Positions 42,881 to 52,699 of a stretch of 64,000 nucleotides of DNA are shown piece by piece. A model generated the notes under the pieces. That model was not told the DNA's origin. It searched no databases and saw only the letters and a list, made by a program, of their open reading frames with translations. This DNA is from Streptomyces sp. H39-S7 (GTDB taxonomy: Bacteria > Actinomycetota > Actinomycetes > Streptomycetales > Streptomycetaceae), in contig NZ_JAPVLU010000008.1 in NCBI RefSeq assembly GCF_027158205.1, positions 124,001 to 188,000 of the forward strand, in the 5' to 3' direction. Position 1 is the stretch's first letter; the number at the start of each line of letters is the position of its first letter. The translations under genes and the position numbers were made by a program.

Positions 42881-45604
42881 ATGACGCACCACGGTCCGGT
42901 GGGTCTCGGCCCGGTCCTGGCTCAGGTGGGGGCCGGACTGGCAGCGGGGAGTCCCGCCGTCCTGTGGGGCGTCCGGGGATCAGGACGTACGACGTTCCTG
43001 GACGCGCTCGCGGACGCCGCCGCCGAACGCGGTGACAGGCCTCTGAGACTGCGCCTGCGGGAGGACGGCGCACCCATCCGGTACGGCGCGCTCACCGACC
43101 TCCTGGCCGCGCTGGACCCACTCGACCTCCTCCTCCCCGCCGGGCCGCTCCAATCGGCGGTCGACGTCCTGCTGCGCCGCCGCGCCCTCCCACGGGAGGG
43201 CATGGACCCGGTGGCGGTCCGCCTCGCCCTCGGGCGCGTGCTGGCCCGGGCGTCCGGAACGCTCCTGCTGATCGACGACGTCCAGTGGATGGATCACGAC
43301 AGCGTCCGGGCCCTGGCCCATGTCCTGCACTCGCTGCCGCGCGGGACGGTGCGGGTGGCCGTGACCCGGCGCTGCGCGACACCGCCCGGGACGTCGGAGG
43401 TGTGCGGACCGGGGGCCGTCCCGTACGAGCTCGCGCCGCTGGATGTCGACCAGGTGGCGCTCCTTCTCGAACGCCGCGCGCTGCCCGGCCGCTGGGCCGC
43501 CCGGGTGCACGCGATGTCCGGCGGAAACCCCGCCCTGACGGTGGCGGTCGCCCGGGAACTGCGGGACGCGCGGCCGGGTCCGGCGCCCGTCGGTGCGTCC
43601 TGCCCGTCGCACGCGGCCGCCTCCTGGCCGGCCGCCCTGCCGGCACCGGTCACCGCCACGTTGCTGCTGGCGGCGCTGGCCGTCGATCCCTCGTCCGCGG
43701 TCCTGCGCCGGGCCGGGTGCGAGCGGGTGGACGCGGATCTGGCGCTGGCGGCCGAGGCCGGAATCGTGAGCCTGGGGCCGGACGGCTCCATCGCTTTCCG
43801 CGGCACCGTGCTGCGTGACGCCGTGCTGGCACAGGCGTGGGACGGCCGGCGATCGGCCGCCCACCGGGCGCTGGCGACGGCGGTCGAGGACCCGGTGGAG
43901 GCGGTGTGGCACCGCGCTCTGGCGGCGGACGGCTTCGACGCCGGTCTGGCCGCCGAGATCGAGTCCGCGGCCACCGACGCCCGCCGCGCGGGCCAGCGGT
44001 CCTGGGCGGGTGAGCTGGAACTGCTGGCCGCCCGGCGGACCCCGCCGTCCGACCGGGCCCACCGCCTGGCGCGGCTGGCCGCGGCGACGACCGATGCCGC
44101 GGCCGCCGGGCGCAGCGATCTGGCCGGGAGAGTGGCCGCGGCGGTCCGGGTGAACCGTGGCAGCCCGGCCGAGTTGATCGCGACGCTGCTGGCGGTGGTG
44201 GACTCCGCCGGCCAGGCCATGGAGGAGATGGACCAGGTGCTGACCCAGGCCGCGGGCACCGCGGAAGGGCATCCGTCCCTGATGGCCGCCGTCGAGATGC
44301 GCGTCGCGGTGAAGGCGAATGTGTGCGAAGGACGCCCGGACAAGGCCCGCGCCGCCGCCGCGCGCGCCGCGGCACTGGGCCGCCAGGGCCGGGACGCGGC
44401 TTCCGAGGCCGCCGCACTGACCATGCGGGCCCGGATGGAGCGCATCCTCGACGATCCGGCCGCCGAGCGCACTTTGCGCGACGCGCTGGCGCTGGACGTG
44501 TCCGTCGACCTCCTGGGCGTGCGCTCCAGCCCGCAGTACCTGGCGGCCCGTCATGCGGTCTTCGACGACCGGCTGCCGGAGGCGAGGGCGCAACTGCTGG
44601 AACTGCTCGGCGTCGCCGAGCGGCAGGGGGTGGCTGCCGATCTGGAGGAGGTGCTGCGCAGCCTGGCCGAGGTCGACGCCCGGGCCGGTTCCTGCGCGCA
44701 GGCGCTGCGGTGGAGCGACCGGGCGAGCGCGGTGTGCGTGGCCTCAGGGCTGTCCCCGGGCCCGGTCTGGTACACCGCCGCCCTCGCGGAGACCGCCGGG
44801 GGCAGCTTCACCCGGGCCACCGAGTTCGCGGCCCGCGCGGCACGGACCTCGCACGAGGAACACGACATGATCTTCGCGTCCCGCAGCCTCCTCGCGCTCG
44901 GCACGGTTCAGCTGATCACTGGCAGTGCCGTCGAGGCGTCCCGCACTCTGGAGCGGGTGGCCGCGCTGGAGCGGCAGCAGCAGGTGGCCGACCCCCGGAT
45001 CCTGCGCTGGCGGCCGGAGCTGGTCGAGGCACTGGCGGTCGGCAACCGGCTCGACGAGGCCGAGGAGCAGGCGGCCGAGGCCGCCCGGATCACCGCCGGG
45101 TACCCGGACAGCGGGGTCTTCGCGGCCCTGCAGCGCGCCAGGGCCCACTGCGCCGCCCGCCGCGGCGAGTGCGACACCGCGGCGGCGATGCTGCACGAGG
45201 CCGCGGAACGGTTCGGGTGCCTGCGACTGCCGATCGAGGAGGGACGGACCCGCGTGGCACTGGGCGTGCTGGAACGCGCTCGGCGTCGGCCGGCTGCGGC
45301 GCGCACCGCCTGGAAGGACGCGACGGGACTGTTCCGACAGGCTCAGGCACGCCCCTGGACCACGTTGACCCAGAACCTGCTGGACCGTCTGGAGGGCACC
45401 CGCACCGCGCCGGGGGTGGCTTCCCCGCGGCTGACGGAGGCCGAGCACCGGCTCGCTCTCCTCGTCGTCCAGGGGCTGACCAATCACGACGCCGCGGCGA
45501 CCCTCTTCCTCTCCGTCAAGACCGTCGAGTCGACGCTCAGCCGCGTCTACCGCAAACTCGGCATCCGCTCCCGCACCCAACTGGCCGCGGCCCTGCGCGG
45601 CTGA
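42881..45604 (+). CDS. Large LuxR-family ATPase regulator (LAL type)
   Basis: Protein of 907 aa. The N-terminal AAA/STAND module has a Walker A variant GVRGSGRTT in which the catalytic Lys is Arg36, and a normal Walker B LLLIDDVQWMD. A long helical TPR/MalT-like middle follows (about 300-830), and a C-terminal LuxR HTH (LTEAEHRLALLVVQGLTNHD then DAAATLFLSVKTVESTLSRV). LAL regulators activate secondary-metabolite or sugar genes. The ATG at 42881 follows GGAGGAAGG by about 10 nt; earlier in-frame starts lack domain content. Target unknown; neighbours are the orphan receiver and the I78/glutaminase pair. Confidence 0.87.
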   Translation: MTHHGPVGLGPVLAQVGAGLAAGSPAVLWGVRGSGRTTFLDALADAAAERGDRPLRLRLREDGAPIRYGALTDLLAALDPLDLLLPAGPLQSAVDVLLRRRALPREGMDPVAVRLALGRVLARASGTLLLIDDVQWMDHDSVRALAHVLHSLPRGTVRVAVTRRCATPPGTSEVCGPGAVPYELAPLDVDQVALLLERRALPGRWAARVHAMSGGNPALTVAVARELRDARPGPAPVGASCPSHAAASWPAALPAPVTATLLLAALAVDPSSAVLRRAGCERVDADLALAAEAGIVSLGPDGSIAFRGTVLRDAVLAQAWDGRRSAAHRALATAVEDPVEAVWHRALAADGFDAGLAAEIESAATDARRAGQRSWAGELELLAARRTPPSDRAHRLARLAAATTDAAAAGRSDLAGRVAAAVRVNRGSPAELIATLLAVVDSAGQAMEEMDQVLTQAAGTAEGHPSLMAAVEMRVAVKANVCEGRPDKARAAAARAAALGRQGRDAASEAAALTMRARMERILDDPAAERTLRDALALDVSVDLLGVRSSPQYLAARHAVFDDRLPEARAQLLELLGVAERQGVAADLEEVLRSLAEVDARAGSCAQALRWSDRASAVCVASGLSPGPVWYTAALAETAGGSFTRATEFAARAARTSHEEHDMIFASRSLLALGTVQLITGSAVEASRTLERVAALERQQQVADPRILRWRPELVEALAVGNRLDEAEEQAAEAARITAGYPDSGVFAALQRARAHCAARRGECDTAAAMLHEAAERFGCLRLPIEEGRTRVALGVLERARRRPAAARTAWKDATGLFRQAQARPWTTLTQNLLDRLEGTRTAPGVASPRLTEAEHRLALLVVQGLTNHDAAATLFLSVKTVESTLSRVYRKLGIRSRTQLAAALRG

Positions 45605-45642
45605 CCGGCCGCGTCCGCCGCAGGGTCGGCCCGCCCCCGTCC

Positions 45643-45882
45643 TCAGCCCGCCCAGCAATGGTGTACGACGCCGTCCCGGACCTCGAGGTTGAGCCTTCCG
45701 GACTGCCGCTCCATCGTCACGCTCGCTCCGGCGGGGAGGAGCCGGACGACCGCCCAGCCACGGTCCCGGGCCCGGCGCTCCGCCGTCGCGGCCGGCAGGC
45801 CCGCGTACGTGTCGGGAGCGTCCGCCGGTTCGGGCGGCGGGATCGTGCCGGAGTCCTCAGAAGACGGACCAGCCGGCGGCAT
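45643..45882 (-). CDS. I78-like peptidase-inhibitor-type small protein
   Basis: Protein of 79 aa. The second half fits the I78 (potato-inhibitor-like) pattern common in actinomycetes: AERRARDRGWAVVRLLPAG followed by VTMERQSGRLNLEV and DGVVHHCWAG. Some actinomycete members lack a signal peptide, as here. The ATG at 45882 overlaps the last 26 bp of the glutaminase gene in another frame and has GGAGGAGG 7 nt upstream, so it is translationally coupled. The Cys in the final HCWAG replaces the usual CG ending. Target protease unknown; it is also possible that it is a degenerate family member. Confidence 0.65.
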   Translation of the reverse strand: MPPAGPSSEDSGTIPPPEPADAPDTYAGLPAATAERRARDRGWAVVRLLPAGASVTMERQSGRLNLEVRDGVVHHCWAG

Positions 45883-46771
45883 CGGCGACCTCCTCCACCA
45901 CGGCCATGCCGGCGACGGAGTTGCCCGCCTCGTCCAGACCCGGCGACCACGCGCACACGGTGCCGTGCCCGGGGAACACCGCCAGGACGCCACCGCCGAT
46001 GCCGCTCTTGACGGGAGCCCCCACCTGGCAGGCCACGTCCCCCGCCGCCTCGTACGTCCCACACGTCAGCACCACGGCGTTGAGCCGGCTCGCCTCGCGC
46101 GCCGACAGCAGGAGCCGGCCGGAGCCGAGCCGGCCACCGCGTGCGAGGAACAGGCCCGCCTGCGCCAGATCGACGCAGGACGCGGCGATGGCGCACTGAT
46201 CGATGTACTGGTCGAGCACCTCGGCCACCTCGTGCTCCAGCCGGCCGTGCGAGGCCATCAACAGCGCCGCCGCGGCATTGCGATGGCTGGCACCGCGTTC
46301 CGATGCGGCGAGCCGCGGATCGATGCGGATCGCGGGGTTGCCGGACTCCGTACGCAGCAGTTCCAGCACGACTGCGGCCGATTCCGTCCGGTGGGCCGCC
46401 ATCAACCGGTCGACGACGACGAGGGCTCCGGCGTTGACGAACGGGTTGCGGGGCACCCCGTGATCCACGTCGAGTTGCGTCAGCGCGTCGTAACGGAGGC
46501 TGGAGGGCTGCCGGCGGACCCGTTTCCACAGGCTCTCACCGTCCTGGGCCAGCGCCAGGGCCAGCGAGAACACCTTGGAAAGGCTCTGCACGGAGAACGG
46601 CTCCCGGCAGTCACCGGCGCCGATCACCTCGCCGTCCACCGTGGCCAGCGCGACCCCCAGCCGGTTCAGCGGCACCTCGCCCAGCAGGGGAACACTTCGT
46701 GCCTGCCGTCCCGTTCCGACCAGCCGGACACCGGCGTCATGTGCGTCGTCCACCATCTCCCGCAGATCCAT
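45857..46771 (-). CDS. glsA: Glutaminase (serine-dependent, GlsA type)
   Basis: Protein of 304 aa. The beta-lactamase-like fold motifs are clear: the catalytic Ser-x-x-Lys in FSVQSLSKVFSLALAL, the Asn block NPFVNAGALVVVDRL, a middle block RNAAAALLMASHGRLEHEVA, and the glycine block GAPVKSGIGGGVLAVFPGHG. It converts glutamine to glutamate and ammonia in the cytoplasm. The ATG at 46771 has GGAGGGGGG just upstream. It is first in a two-gene operon with the small I78-like protein and is divergent from the streptogrisin-type protease about 200 bp away. Confidence 0.92.
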   Translation of the reverse strand: MDLREMVDDAHDAGVRLVGTGRQARSVPLLGEVPLNRLGVALATVDGEVIGAGDCREPFSVQSLSKVFSLALALAQDGESLWKRVRRQPSSLRYDALTQLDVDHGVPRNPFVNAGALVVVDRLMAAHRTESAAVVLELLRTESGNPAIRIDPRLAASERGASHRNAAAALLMASHGRLEHEVAEVLDQYIDQCAIAASCVDLAQAGLFLARGGRLGSGRLLLSAREASRLNAVVLTCGTYEAAGDVACQVGAPVKSGIGGGVLAVFPGHGTVCAWSPGLDEAGNSVAGMAVVEEVADAAGWSVF

Positions 46772-46968
46772 CCGCCCCCCTCCGCCCGATCGCCCGCGAC
46801 CGCGGCGACACCACTCAGCCTGCCGCTCCGGCTCCCGCCGCGCAGCAGTGGAATCCCTCGTCAGGACGCACGACCGGGCCGCGGCCCGACGAGGGATTCC
46901 CCCGATGGTCCTGCCCGCACGGAGCCAGCAGCATGGCCGGACCACCCCCACGCGAGAGGCCAACCTCA

Positions 46969-48114
46969 GTGAAACTCCGTCAACACACCCTGGGCGCAGC
47001 AACTTTGGCCGGCGCCCTGCTGGCCGGATCCCTCGTCCTGATCGCCGCCCCCACCGTCTCCGCGGCGCCCGTCGGCCCCCCGGCGCCGCAGCGGTCCGAT
47101 CAGGTCGCCACTGCCAAGGGCGCACTGGACGCGCTGCCCGCCGTGCCCAACACCTCGTGGGGCATCGACCGTTCGGCCGGGCGGGTCGTCCTCACCGTCA
47201 GCGACGCCGCGACCGGCCCCCGGCTGTCGCGACTGCTCGACACGGCGGCCGCCCTCGGCGACCTCGTGCGCGTGGAGCACACGACCGGTCGCATGGTGCA
47301 GCAGAGCACCGCGACCGGGGACAAGCTCCAGGTCGTCGGCAACTCCGGAAGCTGGTGCTCCATAGGCTTCAACGTCACCGACGGCGCCGCGAACTTCGTC
47401 CTCACCGCGGGGCACTGCAAGGCGGCCAACGGCTGGCAGACCCCCGACGGCCGGTTCATCGGCACCACGTCGAAGGTCGGCCCCAGCGGTACCGATGCCG
47501 GCCTGGTGGCCAACGCGCTGACGCCGGAACCCGGCGCCTTCACCAGTGTCGGCACCGCCAGGGTGGGCGAGCAGGTCTGCAAGAAGGGAGCCACCTCCGG
47601 CGTCACCTGCGGCACGGTCAAGGCGGTCGACCAGACCGTCACGTACGACAACGGCGTCGTCGTCAACCACCTCATCCAGACCGGGAACCTCACTCAGGCC
47701 GGGGACAGCGGCGGCGGCCTGTACGACGGCTCGGCGGCACTGGGACTCGTCAGCGGCGGCAGCGACACCGTCAGCAGTTTCTACCCGGTGTCCCATGCCC
47801 TCAGCGACCTCGGAGTCCGCCTCATCGGCGCGAGCGACCCGGGGCACACCGTCACGGTGACCAACCCCGGCAACCAGTCGAGCTGGGCCGGCTTCTGGAT
47901 CTTCCCGGTCCCGGTCCGGGCCCAGGCGAGTGACGGTCATCCGCTCGCCTTCACCGCGACGGGTCTGCCGACGGGTCTGACGATCGAGGCCGCCACTGGA
48001 AGGATCACCGGCACGCCCACCACCGCGGGCACCTACCGCTCCACCGTCACCGCGAGCGAGGCGGGCGGCCCCAGCGGCAGCGCCACCTTCACCTGGACCG
48101 TCACCGGCTGGTGA
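46969..48114 (+). CDS. Secreted S1 streptogrisin-type serine protease with C-terminal Ig-like domain
   Basis: Protein of 381 aa. Signal peptide (residues ~1-31, ending TVSA), a short propeptide (about 32-118) and an S1 peptidase with His149 in LTAGHCK, Asp176 in SGTDAGLV and Ser247 in GDSGGGLY. The Cys pair pattern (WCSIGF with GHCK; VCKKG with TCGT) matches streptogrisins. The C-terminal ~95 residues (HTVTVTNPGNQSSWAGFWIF; LTIEAATGRITGTPTTAGT) are an Ig-fold putative binding domain. GTG start with GAGAGG upstream. An extracellular endopeptidase; divergent from glutaminase. Confidence 0.9.
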   Translation: MKLRQHTLGAATLAGALLAGSLVLIAAPTVSAAPVGPPAPQRSDQVATAKGALDALPAVPNTSWGIDRSAGRVVLTVSDAATGPRLSRLLDTAAALGDLVRVEHTTGRMVQQSTATGDKLQVVGNSGSWCSIGFNVTDGAANFVLTAGHCKAANGWQTPDGRFIGTTSKVGPSGTDAGLVANALTPEPGAFTSVGTARVGEQVCKKGATSGVTCGTVKAVDQTVTYDNGVVVNHLIQTGNLTQAGDSGGGLYDGSAALGLVSGGSDTVSSFYPVSHALSDLGVRLIGASDPGHTVTVTNPGNQSSWAGFWIFPVPVRAQASDGHPLAFTATGLPTGLTIEAATGRITGTPTTAGTYRSTVTASEAGGPSGSATFTWTVTGW

Positions 48115-48200
48115 TCCCAGCGGCTCGGCCGGCAGCACGCCGGGGCGTCGTCACCCACCCGGTGGCGGCGCCATCGGCGGCTGTCGCACCGGACCACTGA

Positions 48201-50021
<1,821 letters not shown>

Positions 50022-50091
50022 CTCCGGTGGCGCTCGTCCGAGAACAGCAAATCCCCGTGGGAGACGGTAAGTGCCTCCTGCGGGGTGGGCC

Positions 50092-50124
50092 CCGGGGCCG
50101 GCCGGCTGCACCGCACGGCCCCGG
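50092..50124. terminator. Hairpin between convergent cholesterol oxidase and CMD genes
   Basis: CCGGGGCCG / CGGCCCCGG, a 9-bp stem with a 15-nt loop, 70 bp after the cholesterol oxidase stop and just before the CMD-like gene's stop. Probable bidirectional terminator; no U-run. Confidence 0.5.
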
Positions 50125-50130
50125 AGCGGC

Positions 50131-50610
50131 TCAGCCGGTGGGCAGCACGCACACCGCGTCGAGGCCCAGCACGTGGTTGAGCCGGCCGAACGCCAGCCAG
50201 GAGCCGATGCTCATGCTCAGTTCCACGATCTCGACCTGGCTGTAGTGGGCGGTCATCCGGTCCCAGAACTCGTCGTCGAGGCCGTGGTGGTCCAGTGCGT
50301 AGCGCTCGGCGTACTCGGCGGCGAGGCGCGTGCGGTCGTCGAACGCGTCGGTGGTGCGCCACTCGGTCACCGCGTCGGGGAACTCCTCCTCGACCTTCTC
50401 CCCCTCCCGGTCGGTACGCCAGTCGAGGCAGAACAGGCACCCGTTGATCTGCGCGATCCGCAGCCTGGCGGCCTCGAACTCGCGCAGGCCCAGGGTGGTG
50501 TGGGCGTACACCGACAGCGAGAAGTTCGCGGCGGCCATCCCGATGCCGGGGACCATGTCGCCCCACACGTACCCGATCGGCTCCTGGCCCTCGGGAATGT
50601 CGATGTTCAT
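50131..50610 (-). CDS. Carboxymuconolactone decarboxylase/AhpD-like protein
   Basis: Protein of 159 aa. The AhpD/CMD motif with two redox cysteines is QINGCLFCLDWR (CxxC), preceded by LREFEAARLRIA and followed by helices typical of the fold (VEIVELSMSIGSWLAFGRLN). Such proteins are peroxidase-like or decarboxylases. The ATG at 50610 overlaps the DapB-like stop (ATGA) with AAGGAAG upstream, so the two are translationally coupled. Substrate unknown. Confidence 0.82.
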   Translation of the reverse strand: MNIDIPEGQEPIGYVWGDMVPGIGMAAANFSLSVYAHTTLGLREFEAARLRIAQINGCLFCLDWRTDREGEKVEEEFPDAVTEWRTTDAFDDRTRLAAEYAERYALDHHGLDDEFWDRMTAHYSQVEIVELSMSIGSWLAFGRLNHVLGLDAVCVLPTG

Positions 50611-51686
50611 CGTTGCTTCCTTCCGAGCTTGCCGACTGCGGGACGCAGCGGGACGTCTAGTGCGTCGTAGAGACCGGGCGCCGCTTCCACCAGCCAGTCG
50701 ATGGCGCCCACCAGCCGGCCGACCGCGGTGGCGTTCCCGCCCGCGGACCGGTTCTCGCCCTCGTCGGCCGCCTCGACCGTGACCTCGATGCGCGGCCGGC
50801 CCTCGATGATCACCCGGTGGGCGCCGGTGCCGTCGGGCGGCTGCGGCCAGTCCGGTGCGCAGGACGGATGGATCCGGGTGACGTGCTCGATGACGATGCG
50901 GGCTTCGCCCTCGACGATGCCCTGCACCTCGAACCGCACCGCACCCTGGGTGCCGGCCTCGAACTCGCCCATCGTCCTGGTGCTCACGGTGGTCTCGAGC
51001 GGCCGCCGGTCCATCGTCTCGCGGATCTCGTCGAGCTCGACGCCCAGCGCTCGGGCCATCAGCCGTATCTGGCCGCCCCACACCATGGTGGGGATCGTCT
51101 CCATCAGCATCAGCGGCTCGTACTCCATCGGCTGGCCCATCCCGACGAGGTACCGGACCGAGTCGGGCTGCTCGTAGGTGGAGTAGTCGAAGATCTCCTG
51201 ACAGCGGATCACGTCGATGGTGGTGGCGAGTCCGCTGATCAGCAGGGGCAGCACATCGTTGCCCCAGCCCGGGTCGACGCCGGAGACGAACAGCGACCCG
51301 CCGCCCTCCGCGATCGCGGCCAGGACCGGCTCCCGGAACTCCGGCGGGGCGTTGCGCTGGTCGTAGAGCGGGTACAGCGCCGGAGTGACGACGACGGCCC
51401 CGGCGCGGAGCGCCCTGACGATGTCCGCGAGGGCGTCGTCGGGACGGATGTCACCGGAGGCCGCATACACCACGGCCTGGGGGCCGGCGGCCAGCACCGC
51501 GTCGATGTCGTCGGTGGCCGCGACGCCCAACGGGTAGTCGAGTCCGCCGAGTTCGCCCGCGTCGCGGCCGACCTTCCCGGGGTTGTGGACGAGCACGTTC
51601 ACGAGTTTCAGCGCCGGGTGGGCCTCGACGGCACGAACCGCCGCACGCCCGACATTCCCGGTGCCCCAGACAACCGTGGAAATCAT
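50607..51686 (-). CDS. DapB-like (dihydrodipicolinate-reductase-fold) oxidoreductase
   Basis: Protein of 359 aa. N-terminal Rossmann motif STVVWGTGNVGRAAVRAVEA and the DapB-like block LAAGPQAVVYAASGDI. The C-terminal half keeps the fold but lacks the diaminopimelate motif, as in 2,4-diaminopentanoate-dehydrogenase-like and SDR-unrelated actinomycete relatives. NAD(P)-dependent; substrate unknown. The ATG at 51686 starts the Rossmann strand directly; there is no clear ribosome site, so the mRNA may be leaderless. Operon with the CMD-like gene. Confidence 0.75.
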   Translation of the reverse strand: MISTVVWGTGNVGRAAVRAVEAHPALKLVNVLVHNPGKVGRDAGELGGLDYPLGVAATDDIDAVLAAGPQAVVYAASGDIRPDDALADIVRALRAGAVVVTPALYPLYDQRNAPPEFREPVLAAIAEGGGSLFVSGVDPGWGNDVLPLLISGLATTIDVIRCQEIFDYSTYEQPDSVRYLVGMGQPMEYEPLMLMETIPTMVWGGQIRLMARALGVELDEIRETMDRRPLETTVSTRTMGEFEAGTQGAVRFEVQGIVEGEARIVIEHVTRIHPSCAPDWPQPPDGTGAHRVIIEGRPRIEVTVEAADEGENRSAGGNATAVGRLVGAIDWLVEAAPGLYDALDVPLRPAVGKLGRKQR

Positions 51687-51745
51687 GCGGCGGAGGGTAG
51701 CAAGGGCCGTCAACAGTTCATAGGGTCACGCAATGCCCGTCCCGA

Positions 51746-52438
51746 TCAGTATTCCTCCGCAGGCGGCCGGCGGTGCGCGCCCTCCGGCGTGAAGGTGAAG
51801 GTGCCCGCGAACGGGCCCGCGCCGCCGTCGGCGCAGCGCACCGCCATCACGACCGGCTGGCCGTACATCGGCGGACCCGACGGGGGGTTCCCCGGCCGGG
51901 TGCCGTTCCAGAGGTGGAAGAAGACCATCGGGTCCTCGGGGCGTGCGGTGGCGTAGCCCAGCGTCTTCGAGAACTGCGGGTTGGTGCCGCCGATGAGCAG
52001 CGAGGGCTCCCCGAACGACTCGACTACATCGGTGAACCACTTGTTCTCCGAGCACCAGACGGGCACGTCGTCGCGAAGCGCGCGGTACTCCTCGGGCGTC
52101 AGCGCCCGGTCCAGTTCCAGCCAGCCGTTGCGATGGGCGAACTCGGCGTAGACGGACGCGGCGGCCTTCTGGTCGCGGTGGTCCGGCAGCAGCCGGGCGA
52201 ATCCGCCGATGACACCGGTCGCCTGGAACGCGCCGCTGGCCCGCAGCGCCTGGTTCTCGTCCGCCCAGGCCTGCTCGCGGTGGTCCGCGAAGGCCAGCGG
52301 GTCGATCAGCGTCCGCAGGGCGATCTCCCCGCCGAACATCTCCGGCCGGGGCAGAGCGGCGTTCAGCCGCCCGACCAGGTACTCGCGGATCTCGTCCGCG
52401 GAGCGCGTGGCCTCGGTCACGGCATCGGTGGGGTTCAT
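51746..52438 (-). CDS. Uncharacterised protein, 230 aa
   Basis: Not recognised. It is a soluble, acidic protein without signal or membrane segment. Visible features are an N-terminal helix (ADEIREYLVGRLNAALPRPE), a stretch rich in aromatic residues (VYAEFAHRNGWLELDRALTP) and a conserved-looking WCSENKWFTDVV. ATG 52438 is 60 bp upstream of the DapB-like start region on the same strand, so it may be the first gene of the same transcription unit. No function proposed. Confidence 0.5.
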   Translation of the reverse strand: MNPTDAVTEATRSADEIREYLVGRLNAALPRPEMFGGEIALRTLIDPLAFADHREQAWADENQALRASGAFQATGVIGGFARLLPDHRDQKAAASVYAEFAHRNGWLELDRALTPEEYRALRDDVPVWCSENKWFTDVVESFGEPSLLIGGTNPQFSKTLGYATARPEDPMVFFHLWNGTRPGNPPSGPPMYGQPVVMAVRCADGGAGPFAGTFTFTPEGAHRRPPAEEY

Positions 52439-52578
52439 ACCCGAAGCTTCGCAGATGAACGGGGTGCATGATCACGGCGACGGGGCGCGCCGGCGGGGCC
52501 GGAGGCCACCGTTCACGGGCGTGTGGTCCAGTGCGCGGAGCGGCTGCTGGACTGGCGGGAGGCCGATCCGTCAGCGTA

Positions 52579-52637
52579 TTGGTCTAGTCCTATCTTGGTC
52601 CAGACCATTGACATGCCTCCTGCTCAGGGAGTCCTAT
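52579..52637 (+). promoter_or_regulatory. Chitinase promoter with two chi/DasR direct repeats
   Basis: Two copies of the Streptomyces chitinase repeat are present: TTGGTCTAGTCC (52579-52590) and TTGGTCCAGACCATT (52595-52609). The second overlaps TTGACA (-35, 52608-52613); a TCCTAT at 52632-52637 is a possible -10. This is the known architecture of chitin-induced, glucose-repressed promoters, where DasR-type elements sit over the -35. Confidence 0.75.
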
Positions 52638-52699
52638 GACTCTCAAAACCGCCCTGCAGCAAGGGACTTGGCGGTCACCCCCTCACAGCTTGGACAAGC

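Noticed and set aside
40663..42882. 739-codon minus-strand frame opposite the dihydrolipoyl dehydrogenase
   Set aside because: Shadow of the strong lpdA and receiver genes; the C-terminal part is repetitive His/Asp/Val/Gln with no family match.
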